Positions 1-9,516 of a DNA stretch of 64,000 nt are shown one piece after another. Numbering within the stretch: position 1 is the stretch's first letter; each line of letters starts with the position of its first letter. The position numbers were made by a program, and so were the translations under genes. This DNA is from Pseudorhodoplanes sinuspersici. GTDB lineage: Bacteria; Pseudomonadota; Alphaproteobacteria; Rhizobiales; Xanthobacteraceae. The notes below the pieces were generated by a model, which saw only the letters and a program-made list of their open reading frames with translations, searched no databases and was not told where the DNA came from. The DNA lies in assembly GCF_002119765.1 (NCBI RefSeq), contig NZ_CP021112.1, positions 5,907,616 through 5,971,615 of the forward strand. The letters are read 5' to 3'.

Positions 1-2
1 CC

Positions 3-1100
3 TTATCTCTGAGCGATGACGCCGGGAACGTACCAATCCATTTTCCACAAACTGCCATCGTCGAGCACTTTGCCGTCTGTGATAACGTCCTTACCATCCG
101 CGCTTTTGAGCGGGCCGGCGTAGATTTCCTTGCCATCGATCAGCGCTTGACGTTCTGCCATCACCTTTTTCACGACGTCTTCGGGCACGAGCTTTTTGTT
201 GATGGCGATATCGGTCGGGCCATCCTTGACGCTCGGGAATGCCCCATGAGGGTTTGGCTTCCAGTTCCCGGCGATGATCTTTTTGATTTCGGGCGTGAGA
301 TACCGATCCCAGAACCAGATCGATGAACACACCGTCGCCTTCGACGCGAATTCCGACAGGTCGCGATGATGCCCGGTGCCAAAACCCTTGCGCTCTTGGG
401 CGACGATTTGCGGCGTTGGCGTGTCGACATGCTGTCCGATGATGTCGGCGCCACCGTCCATCAAGGCTTGTGCGGCGGCACGCTCCTTGACCGGATCGTT
501 CCAGGCGCCGGTATAGATCACGGTCGTGGTCACATCCGGCTTCATGAGCCTGGCGCCCATTTCGAAGCCGTTGACGGTCCAGATTACCACACCGAACGGA
601 TTGGCGCCGACAAAACCGAGCTTGCCGGTCTTGGTCATTGCGCCAGCGACCATCCCGCAAAGATACTGGCTCGCGTAGGTGCGACCGTAAAAGGATTGCA
701 GGTTGGGGCCGTTGGTGGTGCCTGACGCATTGAGGAAAGCTACATCAGGGTATTTCTTGGACAACGTCAGAAACGTGTCGGAGTAGCCGAATGCTGTTCC
801 GATGATGATATTGTATCCCGCCTTAATGAAGCGCTCGACGGGAGGCGTAATCGCAGCGGCATTCTCCGGAACGTTCTCGACATAGGCAATCTTCAAGTCG
901 AGCGCCTTCTCCATCCGTACCCTCGCCTCCTCGAAGGCCTGCGTCCAGCCGCCATCCTTTTTGTCGGCGAACATGATCATGGCGATCCTCGGCTTGGCCT
1001 TGAGGGTGAAACCTCGCTCCTCGGCGAACACCGCACTGGTCATTGACCCGATCGCCACGACCACTGTTGCGATGACCCCCAGCCATGATTTGATCTTCAT
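3..1100 (-). CDS. BMP-family (PnrA-like) substrate-binding protein
   Basis: This 365-residue protein has an N-terminal signal peptide (basic MKIKSW, hydrophobic stretch, probable cleavage after SAVFA near residue 26). The mature part reads as a basic-membrane-protein/PnrA-type periplasmic binding protein: an opening strand like RIAMIMFADKKDGGW, then FIKAGYNIIIGTAFGYSD and GKLGFVGANPFG segments typical of the family. Members deliver nucleosides or other small ligands to an ABC importer. No cognate permease or ATPase is present to the right, so partners may lie left of the window. Complete from ATG to TAA. Family assignment is good; the ligand is unknown. Confidence 0.85.
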   Translation of the reverse strand: MKIKSWLGVIATVVVAIGSMTSAVFAEERGFTLKAKPRIAMIMFADKKDGGWTQAFEEARVRMEKALDLKIAYVENVPENAAAITPPVERFIKAGYNIIIGTAFGYSDTFLTLSKKYPDVAFLNASGTTNGPNLQSFYGRTYASQYLCGMVAGAMTKTGKLGFVGANPFGVVIWTVNGFEMGARLMKPDVTTTVIYTGAWNDPVKERAAAQALMDGGADIIGQHVDTPTPQIVAQERKGFGTGHHRDLSEFASKATVCSSIWFWDRYLTPEIKKIIAGNWKPNPHGAFPSVKDGPTDIAINKKLVPEDVVKKVMAERQALIDGKEIYAGPLKSADGKDVITDGKVLDDGSLWKMDWYVPGVIAQR

Positions 1101-1582
1101 CTCGGTCCCTTCCTCTCGATCTTCCCATCACTGCTGAGGACGATCTCGGTCCGGTCTTGCAGGTAGCCGGTTCTTCAACAGAACCTGCGTCGTTAAGCTC
1201 GGTCTGCTCAGACTTATTTCGGCAACGACCGTCACATCACCTGCCCTGCCCTCAAGCCAGTGATCTTAGTTTCAATTTTTGTGCCATTCTCATGGCGCAG
1301 GATCCGCTCGAGCAACTTCGCAGAATGTCTTTCGATGAAGTGGAGGAAATGCCAAACGCCGGAAAATTGTGCGCCTTGTGCGCATCAAAGAAGCGGCCCG
1401 CAATAAGGACTAGCGGTGACGCGAGCGCGATGGTCAGTGGGTGCGGCCCCGCTATCTGCGCCCGCCAAGGGCCTGCCCAGGTTAGGCAATCTCCTTTTCT
1501 CGTCCGCCGGAACCTGTTGGATCCTTTGCACTAATGACTAAACTCTTGCCGAAGATTTCCTGCGTGTCGATTGGCAAGCGCC
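1101..1582. other. Intergenic region, nothing recognised
   Basis: About 480 bases separate the BMP protein start from the amidohydrolase stop. Open frames on the plus strand do not resemble any family I know and have no convincing ribosome site. It probably carries the promoter of the BMP gene; no clear hairpin or operator was seen. Confidence 0.4.
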
Positions 1583-2818
1583 CTATACAGAGCGAAGTCC
1601 GGCAAGCTCCCGCATCTGACGAAGGTCCACGAGCCGACCATGACTTATCACGCAAGCCGGTTCGCTGTGGAAGCGCACGGCCTCAAGCACATCGCGCTCG
1701 CTAAGGACGACCATGTGCGCCGGACTGCCGACTGCGAGCTTGAGCGGGACGTTGATGGCCTTCCCGGCGTTTACAGTGACGAGATCGTAAAGCTGCTCGA
1801 TCTCATCGCGTGCCATCATCCATAGGAGGTGGGACGCCAGGAAGACGACTTCGAGCATATTGTTGCGACCATAAGGATAATAGGCATCAGAGATGTCATC
1901 CTGGCCAAGACAGACATTGACCTTCTCCGCCAGCAGCTCCTGCACGCAGGCATGCAGAGGTCCCGTGTGTGGATCACTGACGATCGAAATGTCTGCTGCA
2001 AGCAGCGTTCCGATCAGACGGTGCAGATATGGCTTCGGATACTGGCTCATGGCGCGGCAGTGATGCGCGAGAGTCCTGCCGGTCCAACTACGGGCCGCCG
2101 CTTCGATCGCGAAGGTCTCAAGCGTCCGCAGGCCCGGATCACCAGCATCATCCAGGAGCATCGACACGTCTTTGTCGAACTCCTGCGCGAGATCGAAACA
2201 GAACGAGATATGCTCGGCCGCAGCTTTGTCGGTATATTCAATCCACGGAATACCGCCAACGACGTCCGCACCTCTGATCATCGCCTCCCGCATCAGCTCC
2301 CTGGTACCAGGCTCGCGAAGGATACCATCCTGCGGAAAGGCAACGACCTGGACATCGACGATACCACGGAACTCATCACGCACCTTCAGGAGCGCATTGA
2401 GGCCCTCAAGACGGGCCTTGCCGTCCACATCCGCAAAGGCGCGGATGTGAAGATTTCCGTAAAGCGCAGCCAGCGCTACCGCGCGCCGCGCGTTCTCGAC
2501 GATCCAGCTTTCGGCGTAACGCTCCTTCACGCGGCTCGCGACTTCGATGGCGGCCATGGCTTTCTCCATGGTTGCACCATGATAGTTTTGCCGGGCCTCA
2601 TCCTCCATCATCGTGAGCGTCCATACCTTGCACAGATGCAGGTGCGGATTGGCGAAGGATTCGGTGACAAGTCTCCCATCTGCCTCGATGATGCGCTCGG
2701 CTGTCAGCGCGAGCGACGGAGCAATGGCCGTGATCAGACCATCGCAAATTGCAATGTCATTAAGTCCCGCGCAACCACGCAAGCGGGCGTCCCTTACAAG
2801 AATATCACAGCGCTTCAT
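1583..2818 (-). CDS. Amidohydrolase-family protein (cytosine deaminase-like)
   Basis: About 411 residues from the ATG at 2818, where the similarity MKRCDILVRDARL begins; an upstream in-frame extension to 2935 lacks family character. It has the metal-dependent amidohydrolase layout: an early beta-sandwich segment, the first metal pair in SFANPHLHL, a TLAHHCRAMS segment for the middle histidine, and the late aspartate in VCLGQDDISDAYYPYG. This arrangement is closest to cytosine deaminase and related N-heterocycle deaminases. HLHLCK replaces the more usual HxHLDK, so the substrate may differ from cytosine. It stands alone between two intergenic gaps. Confidence 0.8.
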   Translation of the reverse strand: MKRCDILVRDARLRGCAGLNDIAICDGLITAIAPSLALTAERIIEADGRLVTESFANPHLHLCKVWTLTMMEDEARQNYHGATMEKAMAAIEVASRVKERYAESWIVENARRAVALAALYGNLHIRAFADVDGKARLEGLNALLKVRDEFRGIVDVQVVAFPQDGILREPGTRELMREAMIRGADVVGGIPWIEYTDKAAAEHISFCFDLAQEFDKDVSMLLDDAGDPGLRTLETFAIEAAARSWTGRTLAHHCRAMSQYPKPYLHRLIGTLLAADISIVSDPHTGPLHACVQELLAEKVNVCLGQDDISDAYYPYGRNNMLEVVFLASHLLWMMARDEIEQLYDLVTVNAGKAINVPLKLAVGSPAHMVVLSERDVLEAVRFHSEPACVISHGRLVDLRQMRELAGLRSV

Positions 2819-3124
2819 TGGACGTTCAGAAAACCATTCGCTTACAACGTCCAAGCAATGTTTATGCCAACATGACGCGTGCCATAAAAGCGGCTCGTGA
2901 AGTGACGCCCATTGGAAGAAGGAGCCGCCACGCATCGATCACGCGATAGATTTGACAAATGCATTCGCGTCAGGCTCGGGCGCCATTGAGCCATTGTCGC
3001 CGTCGTTTAAATTGCCTTTGTCCATTTGATAACAAGGCGCCTGCTTAGCGCATCTGCCCCGCCGCTCGATCCGGCGCGCCTGGAGCAAGAGATCCCCGGC
3101 AACACGCGCAAATCTGACTGTGAC
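2819..3124. other. Intergenic region, probable promoter of amidohydrolase
   Basis: This roughly 300-base gap lies upstream of the amidohydrolase and downstream of the FAD oxidoreductase. It is comparatively AT-rich around 2945-3030. No gene, tRNA or clear terminator hairpin is visible. Confidence 0.35.
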
Positions 3125-4486
3125 CTAAAATGGCCCGGAACGTCGTAAAAAACTGCGCATCTTGCCGGGATTGAGCAGCCCCAGCGGATCGACTTCGCCC
3201 TTGAATCCGAACTGGTCTGCATTCGCTCGCTTGTGACGGCTGCCATCCTCGAGCGTCACCACATGCGGATTTGCAACCATGATGCCGTTGTCTTCGTGGA
3301 TCGCGATGATTTCCCACAGCCGCTCGCGCGTCGTGTAGCGCACCACTGGCAGACCCGAGAACGTCATCTTGCCGCCGAAGCGAATGAACTCGAAATGCGG
3401 CATCAACTCGTCGCCGAAGATGTCGACCATTTTCAGCGCACTCTCGATGGCACGGTCAGCTGGATAGAGACATTGCAGATACGTGTAGGAGCGGTCGCTC
3501 TTCAGCACCTGAAGCGTAGAATGGTTCCAGCAATATTCATAGAGCGGGATACTACCCGGTTCTTCCGCCGTCGGCTTTTCGTGCGTAATGGTGCCGCCCG
3601 CTCGGCGCACGAGGTCCTTGAACGGCTCGATCGAATTCTGCGCGATCATGCACAGGAGCAGGCTCTTGCCCTCGGGCGCGGCCTCCTTCAGCGGCGTAAA
3701 ATAGCTTGGCAGCGGCCAGCCGATCGGCGTCACCAGTTTCTTGGCGATCCCATCGGCATAGGCGACGGCTTGTCCGCCCTTGAGCGCGGCCTCGACGCTG
3801 TCGAAGGCAACGATGATATCGATCCAGGGATAAGCCGGCGCCAGAGGCATCTCCAATGCCGTGATGATGCCGGTCGTGCCATAGGCGCGATTGATCTTCT
3901 GCGCCGCGTCGGCGCGCAGTTCGATGACGCGCGGCTCGGCTTCCAGCGTGACGATGCGCGCAGCAAGAATGTTTCCCGGTTCGACCAGCCCGCCCCACGT
4001 CACCGAGCCGACGCCACCGGAGCCGCCAGCGATGAAGCCGCCGAGCGAGGCCGTGCGCTTGGTCGAGGGATGCATGCGCGATTCCCAGCCATTCGGCCGC
4101 AGCGTATCGTCAAGTTTGTTGAGGCGGATACCTGGCTCAGCTCGCACCACATCAGCGCGGTGCCATTCGATCTTGTCCATGCCCATGATATCGAGCACGA
4201 CACCGCCTTCTAGCGGCACGCATTGCCCGTAATTGCCAGTGCCGCCGCCGCGCACGGTGAGCGGCACGCCGTGCCGTGCGCAGGCCGCCGCGGTCGCGAT
4301 CACATGCGCTTCGCTCGTGGCTTCAACCAGCACCTCGCCGCTGACGTCCTTCAGCTCTTCGTTGAGCACCGGGCTGTACCAGAAGAAATCGCGGCTCCTC
4401 TTGCGCACGCGCTGTGGATCGGTGACGACCGGAACGCCGCCGAGGTCCTGCAGCAGGTTTTCGATGCGTGACGTGCGTGCGAGCAT
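3125..4486 (-). CDS. FAD-binding oxidoreductase (GlcD/VAO type)
   Basis: About 453 residues from the ATG at 4486, which has GAGG 9 bases upstream; a TTG two codons earlier is the alternative start. The N-terminal half is a PCMH-type FAD domain, with the nucleotide-binding segment LTVRGGGTGNYGQ near residue 80 and SLGGFIAGGSGGVGS near 150. The C-terminal half ends in LGLLNPGKM, the usual close of glycolate-oxidase/vanillyl-alcohol-oxidase-type enzymes. It starts 6 bases after the Rieske gene and is the last gene of the ABC-transporter/Rieske operon, so it probably oxidises an intermediate made by the Rieske oxygenase. Substrate unknown. Confidence 0.85.
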   Translation of the reverse strand: MLARTSRIENLLQDLGGVPVVTDPQRVRKRSRDFFWYSPVLNEELKDVSGEVLVEATSEAHVIATAAACARHGVPLTVRGGGTGNYGQCVPLEGGVVLDIMGMDKIEWHRADVVRAEPGIRLNKLDDTLRPNGWESRMHPSTKRTASLGGFIAGGSGGVGSVTWGGLVEPGNILAARIVTLEAEPRVIELRADAAQKINRAYGTTGIITALEMPLAPAYPWIDIIVAFDSVEAALKGGQAVAYADGIAKKLVTPIGWPLPSYFTPLKEAAPEGKSLLLCMIAQNSIEPFKDLVRRAGGTITHEKPTAEEPGSIPLYEYCWNHSTLQVLKSDRSYTYLQCLYPADRAIESALKMVDIFGDELMPHFEFIRFGGKMTFSGLPVVRYTTRERLWEIIAIHEDNGIMVANPHVVTLEDGSRHKRANADQFGFKGEVDPLGLLNPGKMRSFLRRSGPF

Positions 4487-4492
4487 TGGCAA

Positions 4493-5566
4493 TTACCTCG
4501 TCAGGCTGGCGAGGTCGGCGCCGATCTGGCCGGGAATGACATAGGCTTTCTGAGCGTGCGAGACTTCCTTCTCGCCATGCTGCTCCAGCAACTCCATCAG
4601 GCGGCGGCGCATGATCATGCCGGGCCGGTCGGAGGGCATATGCGCCTCGACCTTGCGGCTCATGTCGACCGGTGCGTCGGGATCGGTGGATTCCAGAATG
4701 TCACGGTCTTCCTCGAGGATGACGGCGTCCCAGGCGATCAGCGCCTGCGTCGAGCAGCTTTCCTCGGTGTCGTTGCGATAGAGGATCTGCGCAAGCTTGA
4801 TATTGCCGTCATCGACCGGCGTTGCGCAGTTGAAGATGATGTGGCGCAAACCCGACGGATATTCCATGTCGAGCCGGCGGCAGAACGGCATGAACCACTT
4901 GTTGCGCATGTGGCGCTTGGTTTCTGATGCTGTGGTGCCGGTGATGCGATGCGCCATCGGTGGATTGCCGATCGTGATAATCGTCTCCGCCTCGAAGCCG
5001 TAGTCGGTTTCCTTGATCTCGTATTTCTCAGGCTTCGGCTGGTTCAGTTGGCCGAAGGTGTTCTTGTGCACGAAAGCGAAATGCGCATTGTCGAAGGAAT
5101 TCTCCATCATGCGCAGCGGCGCGGTCTTCCAGTCGTCGTGGAACTGCTGGACACGGCGATAGGCCGGATCGCGATCCTCCGGAATGTCCGGGATCGGCAT
5201 CAGTGGCTCGTCGAGGCAGACCCAAGCATAGCCGTAGCGCGAGGCGCAATGATAGGGCCGCACACCGAGCCGCGGCACGATTTGCTCCGGTGAGAATTGC
5301 GGGATTTTGACCAACGTGCCGTCGCGGTCATAGGTCCAGCCGTGATAGCCGCAGACGATGTTGCCATTCTCGCACCAGCCTTTTGACAGCTTTGCCGTGC
5401 GATGACAGCAGCGGTCTTGCAGACAAGCGGGTTCGCCATTGGGATCGAGCCAGATCACGAGCTTCTCCCCGAGGAGAGTAAAGGATTTCGGCCCATTTTT
5501 TAGGTCTTCCAGACGCAGGGTGGCGTACCAGAAGCGGCGGAATACCTTTTGCTGGGTCGTCAGCAT
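4493..5566 (-). CDS. Rieske [2Fe-2S] non-haem iron oxygenase, alpha subunit
   Basis: About 357 residues from the ATG at 5566, preceded by a GGAG site; the open frame continues upstream but without family similarity. The Rieske cluster ligands are visible as C53-x-H55 (in DRCCHRTAKL) and C72-x2-H75 (CGYHGWTY). The mononuclear iron site is D159-x2-H162-x4-H167 (ENSFDNAHFAFVH). Such enzymes hydroxylate or demethylate aromatic and N-heterocyclic rings using electrons from a reductase. No ferredoxin or reductase gene is adjacent, so electrons must come from elsewhere. It lies between the ABC permease and the FAD oxidoreductase in one operon. Confidence 0.9.
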   Translation of the reverse strand: MLTTQQKVFRRFWYATLRLEDLKNGPKSFTLLGEKLVIWLDPNGEPACLQDRCCHRTAKLSKGWCENGNIVCGYHGWTYDRDGTLVKIPQFSPEQIVPRLGVRPYHCASRYGYAWVCLDEPLMPIPDIPEDRDPAYRRVQQFHDDWKTAPLRMMENSFDNAHFAFVHKNTFGQLNQPKPEKYEIKETDYGFEAETIITIGNPPMAHRITGTTASETKRHMRNKWFMPFCRRLDMEYPSGLRHIIFNCATPVDDGNIKLAQILYRNDTEESCSTQALIAWDAVILEEDRDILESTDPDAPVDMSRKVEAHMPSDRPGMIMRRRLMELLEQHGEKEVSHAQKAYVIPGQIGADLASLTR

Positions 5567-5585
5567 GGCTGTCTCCAGTCGTTGA

Positions 5586-6383
5586 TCAGGTTTCGGGTGC
5601 GACTTCGCTTTCGTGCCACTCGCCCAGCGCCAGTCGCGACAGGCTGGCCATAGCGACGAACAGGACGATTCCGGCAACGGTGATCAGGAAGAGAGCTGCA
5701 AACATGCGCGGGATCGCGAGCTGGAATCCGGCTTGCAGGATTTCGTACGCCAGTCCGGCGCTGCGGCCGCCGGTGCCGGCGACAAACTCGGCAACGACCG
5801 CGCCGATCAGCGCGAGGCCGCTGGAAATGCGCAAGCCGCCGAAGAAATAAGGCAACGCGCTCGGGATGCGCAGCCGCACCAGCGTCTGCAGACGGTTCGC
5901 CTTGTTGAGAGTGAACAGGTTGGTGAGACCATGATCGACGCTGCGCAGGCCGAGAATGGTGTTGGCGATAATTGGGAAGATGGCAATGATCGTGGCGCAG
6001 ATGACGAGCGCGATCTGTGTGTCTTTCACCAAAATGATGATCAACGGTGCGATGGCAACGATCGGCGTGACTTGCAACACTACGGCATAAGGCAGAAAAG
6101 CACGCTCGATCACCTTGCTCTGTACGAAGGCGAAGGCGATGAGAGTGCCAAGAATTGTCGCCAGCGCGAAGGCGATCAGCGAAACGCGCATGGTTACCCA
6201 CAGTGCGCGCAGGAGCGACGGAGCGTCAGTGACCAGCGATTCCGCGATCGCACTCGGTGCGGGAAATAAATAACTCGGAATCTGGTGAGCGCGGCAGAAT
6301 CCCTCCCACAAGGCGATCAACGCAAGTCCCGCAATGGCTGGCGAAACGATCCGTAGAAAGGCTTCCGACTTGATCAGGGGCAT
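5586..6383 (-). CDS. ABC transporter permease (NitT/TauT type)
   Basis: About 265 residues from the ATG at 6383, 7 bases after the ATPase stop; a TTG at 6407 would overlap the ATPase and has no clear ribosome site. It is hydrophobic, with about six membrane segments, and carries the binding-protein-dependent transport loop with LRIPSALPYFFGGLRI, the EAA-like cytoplasmic loop that docks on the ATPase. It belongs with the SsuC/TauC permeases. Operon order is binding protein, ATPase, permease, Rieske oxygenase, FAD oxidoreductase. Confidence 0.88.
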   Translation of the reverse strand: MPLIKSEAFLRIVSPAIAGLALIALWEGFCRAHQIPSYLFPAPSAIAESLVTDAPSLLRALWVTMRVSLIAFALATILGTLIAFAFVQSKVIERAFLPYAVVLQVTPIVAIAPLIIILVKDTQIALVICATIIAIFPIIANTILGLRSVDHGLTNLFTLNKANRLQTLVRLRIPSALPYFFGGLRISSGLALIGAVVAEFVAGTGGRSAGLAYEILQAGFQLAIPRMFAALFLITVAGIVLFVAMASLSRLALGEWHESEVAPET

Positions 6384-6390
6384 GGCGATT

Positions 6391-7248
6391 TCATCCGGTG
6401 CTTGCAAGCGAGGCTTCGGTCAGCATGTTGGAGAGATCACGGCAGAGCTGTGCGAATCGCTGACTGGTACGGAAGGAATCGTCGCGCGGATGCGGCTCGG
6501 AGATGATCATCTCGCCGAAGATGCGGCCCGGCCGCGCCGCCATGATGATGATCCGCGTCGAGAGGAAGATGGCTTCGTAGATCGAATGAGTGACGAAGAT
6601 CACAGTCAGCGACTTGCCCCACCACAGCGAGACGAGATCGCTGTCGAGCTTGTTGCGGGTGAATTCGTCAAGCGCACCAAAAGGCTCATCCATCAGCAGG
6701 AGATTCGGATCGGTGACAAGTGCGCGCGCAATCGAGGCGCGCATGCGCATGCCGCCGGAGAGCTGGCGCGGGAAGTGACGCCGGTATTCGGACAGTCCTA
6801 CCGTATTCAGGGCCGCATCGACCCGCTGATTCGCTTCCGCCGTGTTCTTGCCTGCGAGGTCGAGCGGCAAACGCACATTCGTTTCAACACGGCTCCACGG
6901 CATCAGCGTGGGATCTTGGAAGACAAACGACATTTGCCGACCCGGTTGCCCCACTTGGTCGAAGCCGCCGCGCCACCACACGAGTTTTCCGTCGGTCGGC
7001 TCGGACAGCCCAGCGACGAGTTTTAGCAAGGTGCTCTTGCCGCAGCCGGAGGGACCGATCAGCGAAACGAACTCACCGTCGCGGATGGTCAGGTCGATGG
7101 GATCAAGGCCGCGCGTGCCATTCGCGAAGACCTTTTCCGCCGAAAGCACTTCGACGACTGGCTCTCCGCTCTTCTGCCGCGCACGAACGGTGCCGGCCGT
7201 CACGAGATTGAGGGTGGGAATGTGCTCCACGGCGGTGGTGGCTCGCAT
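6391..7248 (-). CDS. ABC transporter ATP-binding protein (SsuB/TauB type)
   Basis: About 285 residues from the ATG at 7248, which has AAGGCGGA upstream and sits 11 bases after the binding-protein stop. Walker A is GPSGCGKSTLL, the signature is LSGGMRMR, Walker B is LLLMDEPFGALDE, and the switch histidine is in VFVTHSIYEA. This is the ATPase of a NitT/TauT-type importer (nitrate, sulfonate, aromatic or pyrimidine-like substrates). It pairs with the adjacent permease and binding protein. Confidence 0.9.
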   Translation of the reverse strand: MRATTAVEHIPTLNLVTAGTVRARQKSGEPVVEVLSAEKVFANGTRGLDPIDLTIRDGEFVSLIGPSGCGKSTLLKLVAGLSEPTDGKLVWWRGGFDQVGQPGRQMSFVFQDPTLMPWSRVETNVRLPLDLAGKNTAEANQRVDAALNTVGLSEYRRHFPRQLSGGMRMRASIARALVTDPNLLLMDEPFGALDEFTRNKLDSDLVSLWWGKSLTVIFVTHSIYEAIFLSTRIIIMAARPGRIFGEMIISEPHPRDDSFRTSQRFAQLCRDLSNMLTEASLASTG

Positions 7249-7259
7249 CGCATCCGCCT

Positions 7260-8261
7260 TCACATCATGATCTTCAGGTCTTTGACGAACTCGGTGGTGA
7301 AGGCCCTCTTCCAATCGGTGCCGGGCTTCAAGAGACCGGCCTCGACCAAATAGTCATAGGTTTTCTTCCAGCGCTCCTCGGTCATGACGCCGATGCCTTG
7401 CGTCGCAGCATCTCCGCCATCCAGCACCTTCAGTTCCTTCATCTTCTGGATGCCGAAGGCGATCTGCGCATCCGACATCTTCGGATTGGCTTCCTTGATC
7501 AGCACGTTGGCCGGGCCTGGATTGGAGATGTAATCCTTCCAGCCCTGCAGCGAGGCGCGTACGAAGCGTTTCACCAGATCGGGATTCGCCTCAAGGAATT
7601 TGCGCGTCGTCACCATCGTGGTGCCGTAAGGCGGATAGCCGTCGGCTGCGAACAGGAAGAACTTCGCCGGCGCGTTGTTCTGCTGTGCCTGGAATGGCTC
7701 GGATGAAGGATAAGCTTGTTGTGCGATATTCTTGTCGGCAAAGAATGGTTGCAGGTTGAAGGTGTAAGCCTTGGTCTGCTCGTCGGCGTAGTTAAACTTC
7801 TTCTTCAGCCACGGCCACCAGGTGGTTCGACCGGAGGAGGCGATCAGGATTGTCTTGTCTTTGAGACCGGCAAGGCTCTTGACATCGTCATGCGTCATCA
7901 TGCCCTGCAGGTCATACTGAAACGACGCGCCGACGGTGACGACAGGAAGCCCCTGTTCGATACCCTTCAGGACCTGGATGTCGTAGCCCATGATCATGTC
8001 GACTTCGCCGGCGAGCAGGAGCTGGATCGCGTTCACCTGCGGGCCGCCCATGCGGATGGTCGCATCGATGCCCGCCTTCTCGTAAAGACCCGTCGCCTTG
8101 GCCTGATAAAAGCCGCCGTGTTCAGCTTGCGCGTACCAGCTGGTGAGAAATGTGATCTTGTCGGCAGCGGCGGCGGGAACTGAGGTGCCAAGTCCGACAC
8201 CAGGACCAGCGGCGAAAGCAAGCAAGAGGAGGAGAGTGCGGCGGGTGAGACGTGTCGCCAT
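7260..8261 (-). CDS. ABC transporter substrate-binding protein (NMT1/THI5-like)
   Basis: 333 residues. A signal peptide with a leucine-rich core (TRRTLLLLLAFAAG) precedes a probable cleavage after AAA near residue 33. The mature protein shows the NMT1/SsuA-like fold: WYAQAEHGGFYQAKATGLY, VNAIQLLLAGEVDMIMGYD and a helix ending in LVKRFVRASLQGW. WYAQAEHGGFYQA is typical of pyrimidine/riboflavin-like and aromatic-ligand binders, but the ligand cannot be read off. It is the first gene of the operon and is divergent from a LysR regulator. Confidence 0.88.
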   Translation of the reverse strand: MATRLTRRTLLLLLAFAAGPGVGLGTSVPAAAADKITFLTSWYAQAEHGGFYQAKATGLYEKAGIDATIRMGGPQVNAIQLLLAGEVDMIMGYDIQVLKGIEQGLPVVTVGASFQYDLQGMMTHDDVKSLAGLKDKTILIASSGRTTWWPWLKKKFNYADEQTKAYTFNLQPFFADKNIAQQAYPSSEPFQAQQNNAPAKFFLFAADGYPPYGTTMVTTRKFLEANPDLVKRFVRASLQGWKDYISNPGPANVLIKEANPKMSDAQIAFGIQKMKELKVLDGGDAATQGIGVMTEERWKKTYDYLVEAGLLKPGTDWKRAFTTEFVKDLKIMM

Positions 8262-8485
8262 GATGTTCGATCCTTCCTGCGCCCCGAGGGAGGGCTGGGC
8301 TGGCGGGCGCCACGGCCAATCGCGCGAAAACCCGCATTTCCACGATTTCAGAGGATCGGATCGAGCAAGAAAAGCATCATTTTTTGATCATCTTGCTCTC
8401 TTTTTTAGAACGCTGATGCTAAAGACCCACTGATCTGGTGCCTAGCGATTAGGCGCGCTCATTCGACCATCAGGACCGCCACAGG
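8262..8485. promoter_or_regulatory. Divergent promoter region, transporter operon / LysR gene
   Basis: This 224-base gap lies between divergently transcribed genes, the usual place for LysR binding. An AT-rich stretch at 8365-8410 carries two ATCAT copies about ten bases apart and is the best candidate for the binding box. No promoter hexamers can be assigned with certainty. Confidence 0.4.
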
Positions 8486-9388
8486 ATGCTGCACGCCCGC
8501 CTGCTCCGTTATCTCGACGAGGTGGCCCGCAGCGGGTCAATCCGAAAAGCCTCGAGCCGGCTCAATGTCGCCTCTTCCGCCATCAACCGGCAGATCCTGG
8601 CGCTGGAACAGGAGATCGGGTCGCCGATTTTCGAGCGGTTGCCGCGCGGCTTGCGGCTGACCACGGCTGGCGAATTGCTGATCAACCATGTGCGCCAGAC
8701 GCTGAAGGAGCACGAGCGCGTCCGCACCCGCATTGAGGCTCTGCGCGGCTTGCGGCGCGGCGACGTCACCATCGTAACCACAACGGGGATTGCTGCGGGA
8801 TTTCTGGCCCCTGTTATTGAAAGGTTCACCGCCGCACATCCCGGCATCAAGCTGCGGGTGCTGACGCTGCCACGCGACAACACGATTGCGGCGGTGGTGA
8901 GCGGTGAAGCCGATATTGCACTCGCCTATAATCTCGAAAACAATCCGCGGCTTACCACTTTCCTGCGCTGCGAATTCCGGCTCGGTGCGGTGATGGCTCC
9001 CGATCATCCGCTGGCGCGGCGAACCTCACTGCGGCTGGCGGAATGCTTCGATTATCCGATGATCATCGCCGATCCCTCGATGACCATCCGCGACGTGCTC
9101 GAATCAGTGGCCGATCTCGATTACGACCTCAGTCTTGCCATCGAAACCAATTCGATCGGCCTGATGAAGCGCCTGGCCCAGACCAAGCCCAACATCACCT
9201 TCCTCAACTCCGTCGATATCGGCGAGGAATTGCGCGCCGGTTTGCTCAAGGTTGTTCCCGTGCGCGAGATCGACAGCAAGCCGCAGGTTCTGAGCCTGGT
9301 CCATCGGGCGAAAGGACCGCTGGAAAGCGCAGCGAACTTGCTGGCGAGCGCCATCAAGGCGGCCATCGAGACAGGAACGCCGCTCTGA
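8486..9388 (+). CDS. LysR-family transcriptional regulator
   Basis: 300 residues. The N-terminal winged helix-turn-helix covers about residues 1-60 (YLDEVARSGSIRKASSRLNV, then a recognition helix with AINRQILALEQEIG). The rest is the LysR substrate-binding domain with ERFTAAHPGIKLRV and VVSGEADIALAYN. It is divergent from the transporter/Rieske operon and upstream of the hydrolase genes, so it probably controls both in response to the imported compound or a metabolite. Effector unknown. Confidence 0.92.
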   Translation: MLHARLLRYLDEVARSGSIRKASSRLNVASSAINRQILALEQEIGSPIFERLPRGLRLTTAGELLINHVRQTLKEHERVRTRIEALRGLRRGDVTIVTTTGIAAGFLAPVIERFTAAHPGIKLRVLTLPRDNTIAAVVSGEADIALAYNLENNPRLTTFLRCEFRLGAVMAPDHPLARRTSLRLAECFDYPMIIADPSMTIRDVLESVADLDYDLSLAIETNSIGLMKRLAQTKPNITFLNSVDIGEELRAGLLKVVPVREIDSKPQVLSLVHRAKGPLESAANLLASAIKAAIETGTPL

Positions 9389-9516
9389 TAGGCAGCAAGC
9401 GTTCTAAAAACTGCAGCACCTTGATCGCAAATTGCTGCTTTTAAGGCTCGGCATCCTTGCCGAGAGTCATGCTCGTAGAAGCCCGCTTCCTCAGACAATT
9501 CCGAGCCTTCCTCGCG

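Noticed and set aside
1157..1534. 125-codon plus-strand open frame upstream of the BMP gene
   Set aside because: No ribosome site, no family similarity and mixed composition; probably chance.
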